Shown: positions 16,006 to 23,075 of the stretch, in pieces | How the letters are laid out: each line of letters begins with the position of its first letter | How positions within the stretch are numbered: position 1 is the stretch's first letter | Origin: Clostridia bacterium | Lineage (GTDB): Bacteria; Bacillota; Clostridia; Christensenellales; CAG-138 | Assembly: GCA_017523925.1 (NCBI GenBank) | Contig: JAFWVQ010000054.1 | Location: 1 to 34,762 of the forward strand | Reading direction: 5' to 3' | DNA: 34,762 nt | Notes under the pieces: model-generated | Database searches by the model: none | What the model saw: the letters and a program-made list of their open reading frames with translations, nothing else | Told to the model about the DNA's origin: nothing | Translations under genes and position numbers: made by a program

Positions 16006-16091
16006 GTGCCGGCGGTGGGACTCGAACCCACACGGATGATTAGTCCAACGGATTTTGAGTCCGCCACGTCTGCCAATTCCATCACGCCGGC
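16004..16091 (-). tRNA. tRNA-Leu (anticodon CAA)
   Basis: The minus strand reads a complete class II tRNA: acceptor GCCGGCG paired with CGCCGGC, the D-arm, an anticodon stem GGACT...(A)TCC with loop containing CAA, a long variable arm, the T-arm GGGTTCGAGTCCC, and an encoded CCA. The anticodon CAA decodes the UUG leucine codon. The 3' end lies at 16004 and is followed at once by a terminator. Confidence 0.93.
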
Positions 16092-16107
16092 AATTCCAAC
16101 AGCGCAT

Positions 16108-16136
16108 ATTCTAACACAATTCGAGCGCGATTTCAA
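16108..16136 (-). promoter_or_regulatory. Promoter of tRNA-Leu
   Basis: On the minus strand TTGAAA (16131-16136), a 17-nt spacer and TAGAAT (16108-16113), with the predicted start about 10 nt before the mature tRNA. The 16137-16346 stretch beyond it holds nothing I can identify. Confidence 0.7.
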
Positions 16137-16347
16137 TGCTTTACAAAAAGTTTTTTCTAAAGCATACCTGCACGCTGGAAAGCTGCCCTCCGTGCCCGAG
16201 CTGAATAAGCCTCAACCATGCCGAAATGGTGAATATAGGTAACGCAGTGCAATTTTCGCGTTAGCAGAATATCAAAGGATTTCACGCGAATACCGCGCTT
16301 TCGATCGCTTGAAGCGTTTCATATCATTTTCGGGAAAAGCGAAAAGG

Positions 16348-16375
16348 AAAGGCACCCCGATAAAGAGGTGCCTTT
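16348..16375 (-). terminator. Intrinsic terminator after the small membrane protein gene
   Basis: On the minus strand AGGCACC pairs with GGTGCCT across a 10-nt loop and is followed by TTCCTTTT, about 40 nt after the stop codon at 16411. Confidence 0.75.
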
Positions 16376-16410
16376 CGTTGTGGTTTGGTTAGCGTTCAGC
16401 GAAACACGGA

Positions 16411-16839
16411 TCAGTTGCTGCTGTCGTTAAGCTGATTGAGCTGTTCGATGATCTCGTTGATGCTTGCCTCATCCTGGGGCAGACCGGTGAGGATGCCCAT
16501 TACTCCGAGATAGGGCTTATCCATATACTGGGCGATCTTGAGATTCTTCTCGGTGGCCTGCTGCTTGAGCTCCTTCATGAGCGAAGCGGTGCCGAGGGTC
16601 ATCGCAACGGCGGTAACTATCGCGATAACGCCGAAAACGATAGCGGTGATACCCTTGCCGCCGGCGCCCTTCTTGCGTGCGCTGATACCGAGAAGCACGG
16701 CGATGATGCCGAGCAGCAGTGCGATGCCGCCGGCGATCGCGCCAAGCAGGAAGCCCAGCAAAAGGACAATGATGATACCGATGATTGCCAGAACGATGCC
16801 CAGAATGGGATGTCCGGTGCCGGATGAATTGTTGCTCAT
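16411..16839 (-). CDS. Small membrane protein, DUF4190-like
   Basis: A 142-residue protein from the ATG at 16839, which has GGAGG eight nt upstream; a GTG five codons earlier lies inside the ribosome site. A short Ser/Asn/Gly-rich start is followed by two close hydrophobic helices (about residues 12-55), a short positive loop SARKKGAGGKG, a third helix, and a polar C-terminal tail of about 60 residues. This resembles the DUF4190-type proteins of Firmicutes, whose role is unknown. It is a single gene with its own promoter and terminator. Confidence 0.7.
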   Translation of the reverse strand: MSNNSSGTGHPILGIVLAIIGIIIVLLLGFLLGAIAGGIALLLGIIAVLLGISARKKGAGGKGITAIVFGVIAIVTAVAMTLGTASLMKELKQQATEKNLKIAQYMDKPYLGVMGILTGLPQDEASINEIIEQLNQLNDSSN

Positions 16840-16903
16840 TTGTTTTTCCTCCACAAAAATAGTTTAGACAGTAAATATATACAATAATTACCATCGCACC
16901 TAA

Positions 16904-16932
16904 ATTATATCACTTTTCGGCGGAAAAATCAA
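16904..16932 (-). promoter_or_regulatory. Promoter of the small membrane protein gene
   Basis: On the minus strand TTGATT (16927-16932), a 17-nt spacer and a perfect TATAAT (16904-16909). The leader to 16839 is about 58 nt, AT-rich and without clear structure. The 16933-17091 interval has no feature I can support. Confidence 0.75.
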
Positions 16933-17091
16933 TACCATATAAGTGCATCCGAAGCTTCGTCAAAATCTATTTTGGAGCTTCTCGGCCTTCCTCACTTTGA
17001 TTTGCCTGCAAAAAGAAGGAATCGGTGCCGGTCTGCCTTTTCGCTCTATATCATACCGGCATCGTCTTCATCATTATAACGTTGGTTTGGT

Positions 17092-18279
17092 TCACAACGA
17101 TATCTTATCAAGGATCCCGTTTGCATGAGCAAGGAAGATGCCGTAATTCGTCATCGGAACGCCCTGCCGCTTTGCGCGGTTGATGCGCGAAAGCACGTAT
17201 TTGCGATTGAACATGCATGCGCCGCACTGGATAACGAGCGCATAGGGCGACAGATCCTCGGGGAAATCCGTGCCGCCGAGGATGTCAATTTTAATCCCGC
17301 TTCCAATGAGCTTTTTGAGAAGCTTCGGTATCTTGACCCTTCCGATATCCTCGGCCTGCGGGGCGTGGGAGCAGCATTCGGCGATCAGCACGCGCGAGTC
17401 CTCGGTGAGCTGCGGGATCATCTTCGCGCCTTCCAAATAGTAGTCCATATCGCCCTTGAGCGCGGCGAACAGCACCGAGAACGACGTAAGGCGGCTGCCT
17501 TCGGGCTTTTTCGCATAAACTTCGCCGAAAGCCTGCGAATCGGTGATGATAAGCGACGGCGCTGCCTTCAAAGCCGCAAGCGCATTCTCAATCCCCGCGG
17601 GCGTACAGCCGATAACGGTGCAGCGGTTGTCGAGCAGATCGCGTATCGTCTGCACCTGCGGCAGTATCAGCCTTCCTTTGGGAGCGGAAGCGTCCTGCGG
17701 CATTACGAGAAGCACCGTGTCGCCCTCCTTAACGAGCGCACCGGTGATCGAAGGCAGCTCGAAGCCCTCGGGCATGAGGCGCACAAGCTCCTTGATGAGC
17801 AATTCGCGGGAATCAGCATTGAATGGATCGATGCGTATAAGCTCCGCTCCGATCTCGGCTTCGACCTTCACTCTTAGTGCATCTGGAGCGCCGTCCGTCC
17901 TGCCGATCAGCGGCAGAATAGGCGTTTTCTTCGCCTTGAAGGCATGGTATCTTCTGATATCCTCCTCGGTGTCCGAATCGGAGAAAAGCAGCACCGCTAT
18001 GTCGGCTTTCTCAGCAGCCGCATCGGTTTTTTCAACGCGAAGCAGCCCGAGCTCGCCCTCGTCGTCGTAGCCAGCCGTGTCGATAAGCACGCATGGGCCT
18101 AGCCCCTTGAGCTCGACGGGCTTGCTCACAGGATCGGTCGTTGTGCCCTTGACGGGGGAAACGATGGTGACCTGTTGACCCGCAAGCAGATTGACAAGCG
18201 TTGATTTGCCGCTGTTGCGCGCGCCGAAAAAGCCGATATGCAGACGGTTTGCGGATGGAGTTTTGTTCATATCATTCAT
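17092..18279 (-). CDS. hydF: [FeFe] hydrogenase maturation GTPase HydF
   Basis: A 395-residue protein, the scaffold on which the 2Fe subcluster of the H-cluster is built before transfer to the hydrogenase. The start at 18279 has GAGGA six nt upstream; a GTG eight codons earlier has none. The N-terminal GTPase domain has G1 GARNSGKST near residue 18 and G3 DTAGYDD near 67. The usual G4 NKxD is replaced by GRTD. The C-terminal cluster domain keeps Cys in AECCSH and the CGAC pair, but the histidine normally found just before the pair (HCxxC) is Gln here (QCGAC). The end ITNYG-like MTNYGIFLAHANGIL is standard. It starts 28 nt after hydG. Confidence 0.93.
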   Translation of the reverse strand: MNDMNKTPSANRLHIGFFGARNSGKSTLVNLLAGQQVTIVSPVKGTTTDPVSKPVELKGLGPCVLIDTAGYDDEGELGLLRVEKTDAAAEKADIAVLLFSDSDTEEDIRRYHAFKAKKTPILPLIGRTDGAPDALRVKVEAEIGAELIRIDPFNADSRELLIKELVRLMPEGFELPSITGALVKEGDTVLLVMPQDASAPKGRLILPQVQTIRDLLDNRCTVIGCTPAGIENALAALKAAPSLIITDSQAFGEVYAKKPEGSRLTSFSVLFAALKGDMDYYLEGAKMIPQLTEDSRVLIAECCSHAPQAEDIGRVKIPKLLKKLIGSGIKIDILGGTDFPEDLSPYALVIQCGACMFNRKYVLSRINRAKRQGVPMTNYGIFLAHANGILDKISL

Positions 18280-18306
18280 AGCAGTTCCTCGTTTGGGGAT
18301 CACGGC

Positions 18307-19726
18307 TCAGAACCTGAAATCCCTTTCGCCCTGTTCTATCTTAATTAGCCTTTCAGTCGCGATAGCGCGCACCTTGTCGCTCGCAACGTTCTTCATCTCG
18401 TTTTCGATCAGCCTTTCGCCGACCTCGCGTGTCTTGGGCGAAGCATAATCCATAAGATATTCTTTCAGCGTCATAAGTGCGTTCGGCTGGCAGCAGTTCT
18501 GTATCTGCCCGCTCTTACATAGGCTCATGAACCTGTCGCCCGTGCGCCCCTCGCGGTAGCAGGCTGTGCAGAAGGAGGGGATATAACCCTGTTCCATCAG
18601 CCAGCGCACCACCTCATCAAGAGTGCGGTTGTCGCTTACGTCGAACTGCTCGCTTTTCTCGTCCTCGGGCTCTTCCTCGGCGTAGCCGCCCACGCTCGTT
18701 TTCGATGCGCCGCTGATCTGCGAGATGCCGAGATGCAGAAGCCTTTCGCGAACTGATTTGCTTTCGCGGGTGGAGATTATCATGCCCGTGTACGGAACGG
18801 CGATGCGGATGCAGGCAACGATCTTTGCAAATGTGTCGTCGTCGATGCCGTTGTCAAAAACGTTCGGGTCGATGTCGTCCGCACGCTTGATGCGGGGAAC
18901 GCTTATCGTGTGCGGGCCAACGCCGAACGCCGCCTCAAGATGCTCCGCATGCATGAGAAGCCCCGCGAACTCGTAGCGGTACAGCTCAAGGCCGAACAGC
19001 ACGCCCAGACCAACGTCATCTATGCCGCCCTGCATCGCCCGGTCCATCGCCTCGGTGTGGTAGCAGTAGTTGTGCTTCGGTCCGGTCGGATGCAGCTTTT
19101 CATAGCTTTCCTTATGATAGGTCTCCTGAAAGAGGATATAGGTGCCGATGCCTGCATCGCGCAGCTTGCGGTAGTTTTCGACCGTCGTTGCGGCGATATT
19201 GACGTTCACTCGGCGGATCGCGCCGTTCTTATGCTTGATCGAATAGATTGCCCTTGATGGATTCGAGTATGTACTCGATAGGATTGTTCACGGGATCCTC
19301 GCCGGCTTCGAGCGCAAGGCGCTTATGCCCCATGTCCTGAAGCGCGGTCACTTCGCGAACGATATCCTCCTGCGAAAGTTTCTTTCTTGCGATATGCTTG
19401 TTTTGATGGTGATACGGGCAGTAAACGCAGCCGTTCACGCAGTAGTTTGAAAGGTACAGCGGCGCAAACATAACTATGCGGCTGCCGTAGAAATCCTTCT
19501 TGATCTGTTCGGCAAGGCGATACATCCGCTCGGTTCGGTCGGGAAGCTCGCACGCAAGCAGCACGCTTGCTTCACGGTGGGAAAGCCCTTTTCTAAGCTC
19601 CGCTTTTTCAAGAATGGAGTCGATAAGCTCGGCATTATTCTTGTTTGCGTCGGCGTAGGCAAGGGTCTCAAGGATCTCATCATGATCGATGAACTCGGTG
19701 GCGTTGTGGGATTTGGGTTTATACAT
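18307..19726 (-). pseudogene. hydG: [FeFe] hydrogenase maturase HydG, split by a one-base frameshift
   Basis: HydG is a radical-SAM tyrosine lyase that makes the CO and CN ligands of the H-cluster. The 5' frame from 19726 gives 165 residues, with the SAM-cluster motif CVNGCVYC (Cys 96, 100, 103) and ALEAGEDPVNNPIEYILESIK, then drifts into GNLFDQA and stops at 19229. The frame one base over continues exactly where HydG should (AIYSIKHKNGAIRRV) and runs to 18307. It includes NCCQPNAL and CTACYREGRTGD, so the auxiliary-cluster cysteines remain. Removing one base from the three Cs at 19251-19253 restores a 472-residue protein of normal length. All other motifs are intact, so the change is recent, a sequencing or assembly error, or a recoding site. 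AAAGGA lies six nt before the ATG. Confidence 0.9.
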
Positions 19727-19778
19727 ATTTTGTCCTTTCTTCGGGGTGAGGGCGAACCTTGCCCCTTAGCTTAATTAT

Positions 19779-19813
19779 TGAATAATGAGTAGTGAATAGT
19801 GAATATTGAATAG
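19779..19813. repeat. Five 7-nt tandem repeats between hydE and hydG
   Basis: Five heptamers of the form TGAATAG (TGAATAA, TGAGTAG, TGAATAG, TGAATAT, TGAATAG) lie in the hydE-hydG gap, just upstream of an inverted repeat on the plus strand. Confidence 0.6.
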
Positions 19814-19836
19814 TTGAGGTGGCTTTTGCAAGGCAA

Positions 19837-19912
19837 AAGCTTGATAAATTTATTCATTACTTCGTTAGCGAAGCGACTTCATTCGCCGAAGGCAGCTTCA
19901 TTTATCAAGCTT
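19837..19912. repeat. Inverted repeat overlapping the 3' end of hydE
   Basis: AAGCTTGATAAA (19837-19848) and TTTATCAAGCTT (19901-19912) are perfect 12-bp inverted arms. Smaller inverted parts (ACTTCG/CGAAG) lie between them. The right arm encodes the last residues and stop of HydE (SKLDK). It looks like a short palindromic element that inserted at the gene end. Confidence 0.6.
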
Positions 19913-20989
19913 GCTGTCCCCGCGAACGAAGGCGATATTGCAGCCGATGGTTTCAAGCCGCTTTTCAAGCTCGGTAAGGCTCTGCGCGGCTTCGCTGCCG
20001 GTATAAAGCTTGTTGTCATATAAAGAATACTTCCTTCGCACGTCGGCGGGGGAGAGGTTGGGCATACATACGTTCGCTCCCGCAAGCATACCCAGCTCGC
20101 GCCCGGTCGGGTGTATCGTGCCGAGCGCGGTCGTGGCGGGAAGCAGCACCTCGGGAAGCAGTATGCGAACTATGCTCAGCATAAACAGCGTTTGCTCGAA
20201 CGTTCCCGCTTTTTCATTTGCAAACGGCGTATCGTGCGCGGGGATGAATGGGCCTATACCGACCATCTGCGGGCGAAAATCGCGGATAAACACAAGATCC
20301 TCGGCAAGCGTTTCATAGCTCTGATAGGGCGAACCGATCATCATGCCGCAGCCAGTCTGAAATCCGAGAGAGCGCAGGTTTTTAAGGCAGTCCATGCGCG
20401 TTTCAAGCTTCATCTCGGCGGGGTGCAGCTTTTCGTAATGCTCCGCATTGGCGGTCTCATGCCTTAAAAGATATCTGTCCGCGCCCGCCTCGCGCCAAAG
20501 CGCATAAACCTGCTTCGGGTGCTCGCCGAGCGAAAGTGTTACGGCGCAGTCGGGATAATTCCTCTTTATCTCGTGCACTATATCGGCGACCCTTTCGGGT
20601 GTGAAATGTGCATCCTCGCCGCCCTGCATCACAAACGTGCGAAAGCCGAGCGCATAGCCCTCGCGGCAGCAGGCGAGTATCTCGTTCTTATCGAGCCTGT
20701 ACCTTTCGGCGGTCGGGTTGCCGCGCCTTATGCCGCAGTACAGGCAGTTGTTTTTGCAGTAGTTTGATATCTCGATAAGCCCGCGCACGTAAACCGAATC
20801 GCCGTAGTGAAGCCGCTTGAGTTCAAGCGCCCTTTTCGCAAGCTTTTCTCGAAGCGCGGCAGCTTCATCCGCCGCTAGCTCCCTTTCGGCGCGGATAAGC
20901 ATGGCGAAATCTTCTTTTGAAAGCCGTTCGCCCGATATCAGCTTATCCGCAAGCTCAAACGCTCTTTTTTTAAGTTCGTTAAGGTTCAT
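19898..20989 (-). CDS. hydE: [FeFe] hydrogenase H-cluster maturase HydE
   Basis: A 363-residue radical-SAM enzyme that acts with HydG and HydF in building the 2Fe subcluster, on the dithiomethylamine ligand branch. The SAM-cluster motif CKNNCLYC lies at Cys 78, 82, 85, within ISNYCKNNCLYCGIRRGN; the downstream TFVMQGGED, GIGPFIPAHDTPF and LLPATTALGTIHP motifs are typical. The start codon overlaps the stop of the upstream regulator gene (ATGA), so the two are translationally coupled. The C-terminus after RGDS is short and lies within an inverted repeat. A 171-nt repeat-bearing gap separates it from hydG. Confidence 0.95.
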   Translation of the reverse strand: MNLNELKKRAFELADKLISGERLSKEDFAMLIRAERELAADEAAALREKLAKRALELKRLHYGDSVYVRGLIEISNYCKNNCLYCGIRRGNPTAERYRLDKNEILACCREGYALGFRTFVMQGGEDAHFTPERVADIVHEIKRNYPDCAVTLSLGEHPKQVYALWREAGADRYLLRHETANAEHYEKLHPAEMKLETRMDCLKNLRSLGFQTGCGMMIGSPYQSYETLAEDLVFIRDFRPQMVGIGPFIPAHDTPFANEKAGTFEQTLFMLSIVRILLPEVLLPATTALGTIHPTGRELGMLAGANVCMPNLSPADVRRKYSLYDNKLYTGSEAAQSLTELEKRLETIGCNIAFVRGDSKLDK

Positions 20990-21240
20990 TTTATCTTCGA
21001 GTAAACTGCGGAAGTCGAAACGCCGTCAAGCATTCCGATCTTGCCGGAAAGGGTTGAAACAACGTCCGCAGGCGCGTCCAGCACCACCGAGATGATGTTC
21101 ACGCCGCGCTTGTGATAGGGTATGCCCATGCGCCCGATAACGTATTCGCCGTACTGATGCAGTATCGCATTCAGCTTTTCAACCGAATCGGGGTTTTCAA
21201 CAACTATGCCAAGCTGTGCAACTCTGGTGTTCGTTTCCAT
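20986..21240 (-). CDS. TM1266-family iron-only hydrogenase system regulator
   Basis: An 84-residue ACT-like protein, starting after METNTRVAQLGIVVEN and continuing with YGEYVIGRMGIPY, NIISVVLDAPADVVSTLSGKIGMLDGV. This is the small protein found at the head of hyd maturation operons and called a putative regulator (TM1266 family, from the Thermotoga member). What it binds is not established. AAGGAGG lies 10 nt before the ATG. It overlaps hydE by four bases and is preceded by the structured leader at 21273-21470. Confidence 0.9.
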   Translation of the reverse strand: METNTRVAQLGIVVENPDSVEKLNAILHQYGEYVIGRMGIPYHKRGVNIISVVLDAPADVVSTLSGKIGMLDGVSTSAVYSKIK

Positions 21241-21272
21241 GATTCTTTTTACCTCCTTAAAGTATTAATTGT

Positions 21273-21306
21273 AAATAAAAACCGCGCTCCCGTTGAAGAA
21301 GCGCGG
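21273..21306 (-). terminator. Intrinsic terminator within the hyd operon leader
   Basis: On the minus strand CCGCGCT (21306-21300) pairs with AGCGCGG (21288-21282) across an 11-nt loop and is followed by TTTTTATTT. It sits between the operon promoter and the first ribosome site at about 21250-21256. No other promoter is visible after it, so the operon must be read through it. Confidence 0.85.
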
Positions 21307-21470
21307 AATAGATCAAACAACAATGCCGCAATAAGCAGGCAAGTATTCCACAGCCCCTTCAATCAGAACTCCCTTTGGGGAAAATCTTTATGTCGGAAAA
21401 CCGATGCTTTTGTTTTTTGCCTGCCGTCGGGAAAAGGATCGTCATAAACCCTCGCCCCTTCGGTTCGGCA
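21307..21470 (-). ncRNA. Structured 5' leader of the hyd operon, candidate riboswitch
   Basis: Between a promoter and a terminator, with no open frame of note. Stem 1: GAAGGGG with CCUUUUC, extended by GCCG/CGGC. Stem 2: GCAGGCAA (21424-21417) with UUGCCUGC (21342-21335), enclosing two hairpins, UCGG/CCGA and CCCC/GGGG. The CGGCAG of stem 1 (21426-21421) and the GCAGGCAA of stem 2 share the four bases 21421-21424, so the two pairings compete. It does not match any riboswitch consensus I know. The fold is by eye. Confidence 0.55.
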
Positions 21471-21475
21471 GATTA

Positions 21476-21504
21476 AGTATAGCAGAACCGCAACCCAAAT
21501 ACAA
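21476..21504 (-). promoter_or_regulatory. Promoter of the hyd operon
   Basis: On the minus strand TTGTAT (21499-21504), a 17-nt spacer and TATACT (21476-21481). The predicted start is near 21469-21471, which begins a leader of about 230 nt before the TM1266-type gene. Confidence 0.75.
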
Positions 21505-21555
21505 GTGATTTGGTCGGAATTAAAGGAATATAGTTTTTGGTATAAACCGAGCCGC

Positions 21556-21924
21556 TCAGCCGAGCGGACCCTTCCTCCATTCCGGCGGCTCACCGTCATC
21601 GCCCCAATATTCGTCGAGGCGAACTATCCGCTCATCATCAAGCGTGATAAACGAGCAGCAATGGAAGGAAAGGGAAGGATCGTCCGCGGACCATACCCTT
21701 GCCGCAGCGATAACGGTATTTTCGATGCGGTATACGCGCTCGATCTCGCCCCGCCACTGCCCGGGGTAATCGCAGTTGGCGTGAATGAACCCGTCAAGCG
21801 TGAACCTTTCGCGGGTGTTATGCCAAAAAACCTCCGCGCTTTCATGAAAGAATGGGCGCAAAGCGGCGGCATCCTTGGAGACCACCGCCGCAAAATACTC
21901 CTCAAAACAAAAGTCTTTTTTCAT
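21556..21924 (-). CDS. NTF2/SnoaL-like protein
   Basis: A 122-residue protein from the ATG at 21924, one base after the glgD stop, so it is likely coupled to it. A longer frame from 21936 would need a TTG within glgD. The layout is FEEYFAAVVSKDAAALRPFFHESAEVFWHNT, then helix and strands, ending in RIVRLDEYWGDDGEPPEWR, as in NTF2-like (SnoaL-like) proteins. Such folds bind small molecules or are accessory enzymes; no catalytic set is evident. A CCGCTC/GAGCGG hairpin overlaps its stop codon (21552-21567) and may help end transcription. Confidence 0.7.
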   Translation of the reverse strand: MKKDFCFEEYFAAVVSKDAAALRPFFHESAEVFWHNTRERFTLDGFIHANCDYPGQWRGEIERVYRIENTVIAAARVWSADDPSLSFHCCSFITLDDERIVRLDEYWGDDGEPPEWRKGPLG

Positions 21925-21925
21925 A

Positions 21926-23056
21926 TTAGACCACAACGCCTTTTCTCAGAATCATCGGATAGCTGTCGTACCCGGCGAGCCTTCTGCCGCCGAGCACCTG
22001 ACAGCCCTTGTCGAGCACCATGTAGTCGAGGTCACAGTTCTGATTGATGACCGAAGCCTGCATTATGATGCTGTTTTTGATCCTCGAGCCCTTGCCGATG
22101 TACACCCCGCGGAAGATGATGGAGTTTTCCACCTCGCCCTCGATTATGCAGCCGTCCGCAATGATGGAATTTCTTGCACAGCCGCTGCCGACGTACTTTG
22201 CGGGCACCTCGTCCTTTACCTTGGTGTAGACGGGGTGATCGGGATTGAACAGATCGGCCGCGACCTCGGGCTTCAAAAGGTTCATATTGTGGCGGTAGAA
22301 CTGCATAACGGAGTTGAGGCGTGCAACGTAGCCATCGTATTTCCAACCGTAGAATTTGAACTTCTGCTGATTCTTGATGAGAACGCCCTGCATGAAGTCG
22401 AATTCGCCGTGCGCCGCCGCATCCTCAACGAGGTATTCAAGCAGCGTTTTATCCATAACGTAGGCGTCGCAGCCGGTGAACGGAGTGCCCGGATTCAGCG
22501 GATTGAAGGTAAGCTCGGTCACGCGGCCGCTTTCGTCCACCTTGAGGCGCAGATCGTCGTACTGCTCGCTGCGGTCAAAGTCGTTTCCGCTCTCGTCGCT
22601 GTACATTATGGTTATATCGGCACCCGTCTCGATATGACGGCGTATCATCGCGTCGAAATCGGTGTTGTAGATGGTGTGGCTGCCGGTCAAAACGACGTAG
22701 CGCTGAGTGTTGCGGCGCACGAAGCCGAGCACGGAGCGGATCGCGTCCACCGTGCCTCTGTAAACGCCGGTGTTGTCCTTGGTGACGAACGGGGGAAGGA
22801 TGAAAAGACCGTCGCGCTTTCTGTGCAGATCCCATTCCTTGCCGCTGCCGAGATGGTCCATCAGCGAATGGTAGTTTCTCTGCGCGATGAGTCCCACGCT
22901 TGAAATGCCCGAGTTGACCATGTTTGAAAGCACGAAATCGACGGCGCGATACCTGCCTCCGAACGGAACGGCCGCAACGGAGCGCGAGAAGGTGAGCTCG
23001 CGAAGCTGTGCGTTTGCTTCGCCCGTATAGATAAGACCGAATGCATTGCTTGACAT
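21926..23056 (-). CDS. glgD: GlgD, regulatory-type ADP-glucose pyrophosphorylase subunit
   Basis: A 376-residue protein from the ATG at 23056, which has AGGAGG nine nt upstream; a GTG six codons before it lies within the ribosome site. The sequence is homologous to GlgC but lacks the N-terminal GGxGxRL loop: it reads LIYTGEANAQLRELTFSRS before VPFGGRYRAVDF, as in GlgD. The C-terminal half is a left-handed beta-helix (repeats such as NSIIADGCIIEGEVENSII). GlgD pairs with GlgC in Firmicutes and tunes ADP-glucose synthesis; its own activity is usually low. It follows glgC with about 20 nt between them. Confidence 0.93.
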   Translation of the reverse strand: MSSNAFGLIYTGEANAQLRELTFSRSVAAVPFGGRYRAVDFVLSNMVNSGISSVGLIAQRNYHSLMDHLGSGKEWDLHRKRDGLFILPPFVTKDNTGVYRGTVDAIRSVLGFVRRNTQRYVVLTGSHTIYNTDFDAMIRRHIETGADITIMYSDESGNDFDRSEQYDDLRLKVDESGRVTELTFNPLNPGTPFTGCDAYVMDKTLLEYLVEDAAAHGEFDFMQGVLIKNQQKFKFYGWKYDGYVARLNSVMQFYRHNMNLLKPEVAADLFNPDHPVYTKVKDEVPAKYVGSGCARNSIIADGCIIEGEVENSIIFRGVYIGKGSRIKNSIIMQASVINQNCDLDYMVLDKGCQVLGGRRLAGYDSYPMILRKGVVV

Positions 23057-23075
23057 TGTATTTCGCCTCCTCACT

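Noticed and set aside
15831..16043. 70-codon frame across the 124-nt element and the tRNA end
   Set aside because: The peptide is the translation of the repeat, terminator and tRNA T-arm; frames of this sort arise wherever this sequence occurs beside tRNA genes.
21273..21470. 6S RNA, T-box, ZTP, Moco or NiCo identity for the hyd leader
   Set aside because: None of the conserved core sequences I know for these families is present, and the 5' and 3' ends do not form the long closing stem of 6S RNA.
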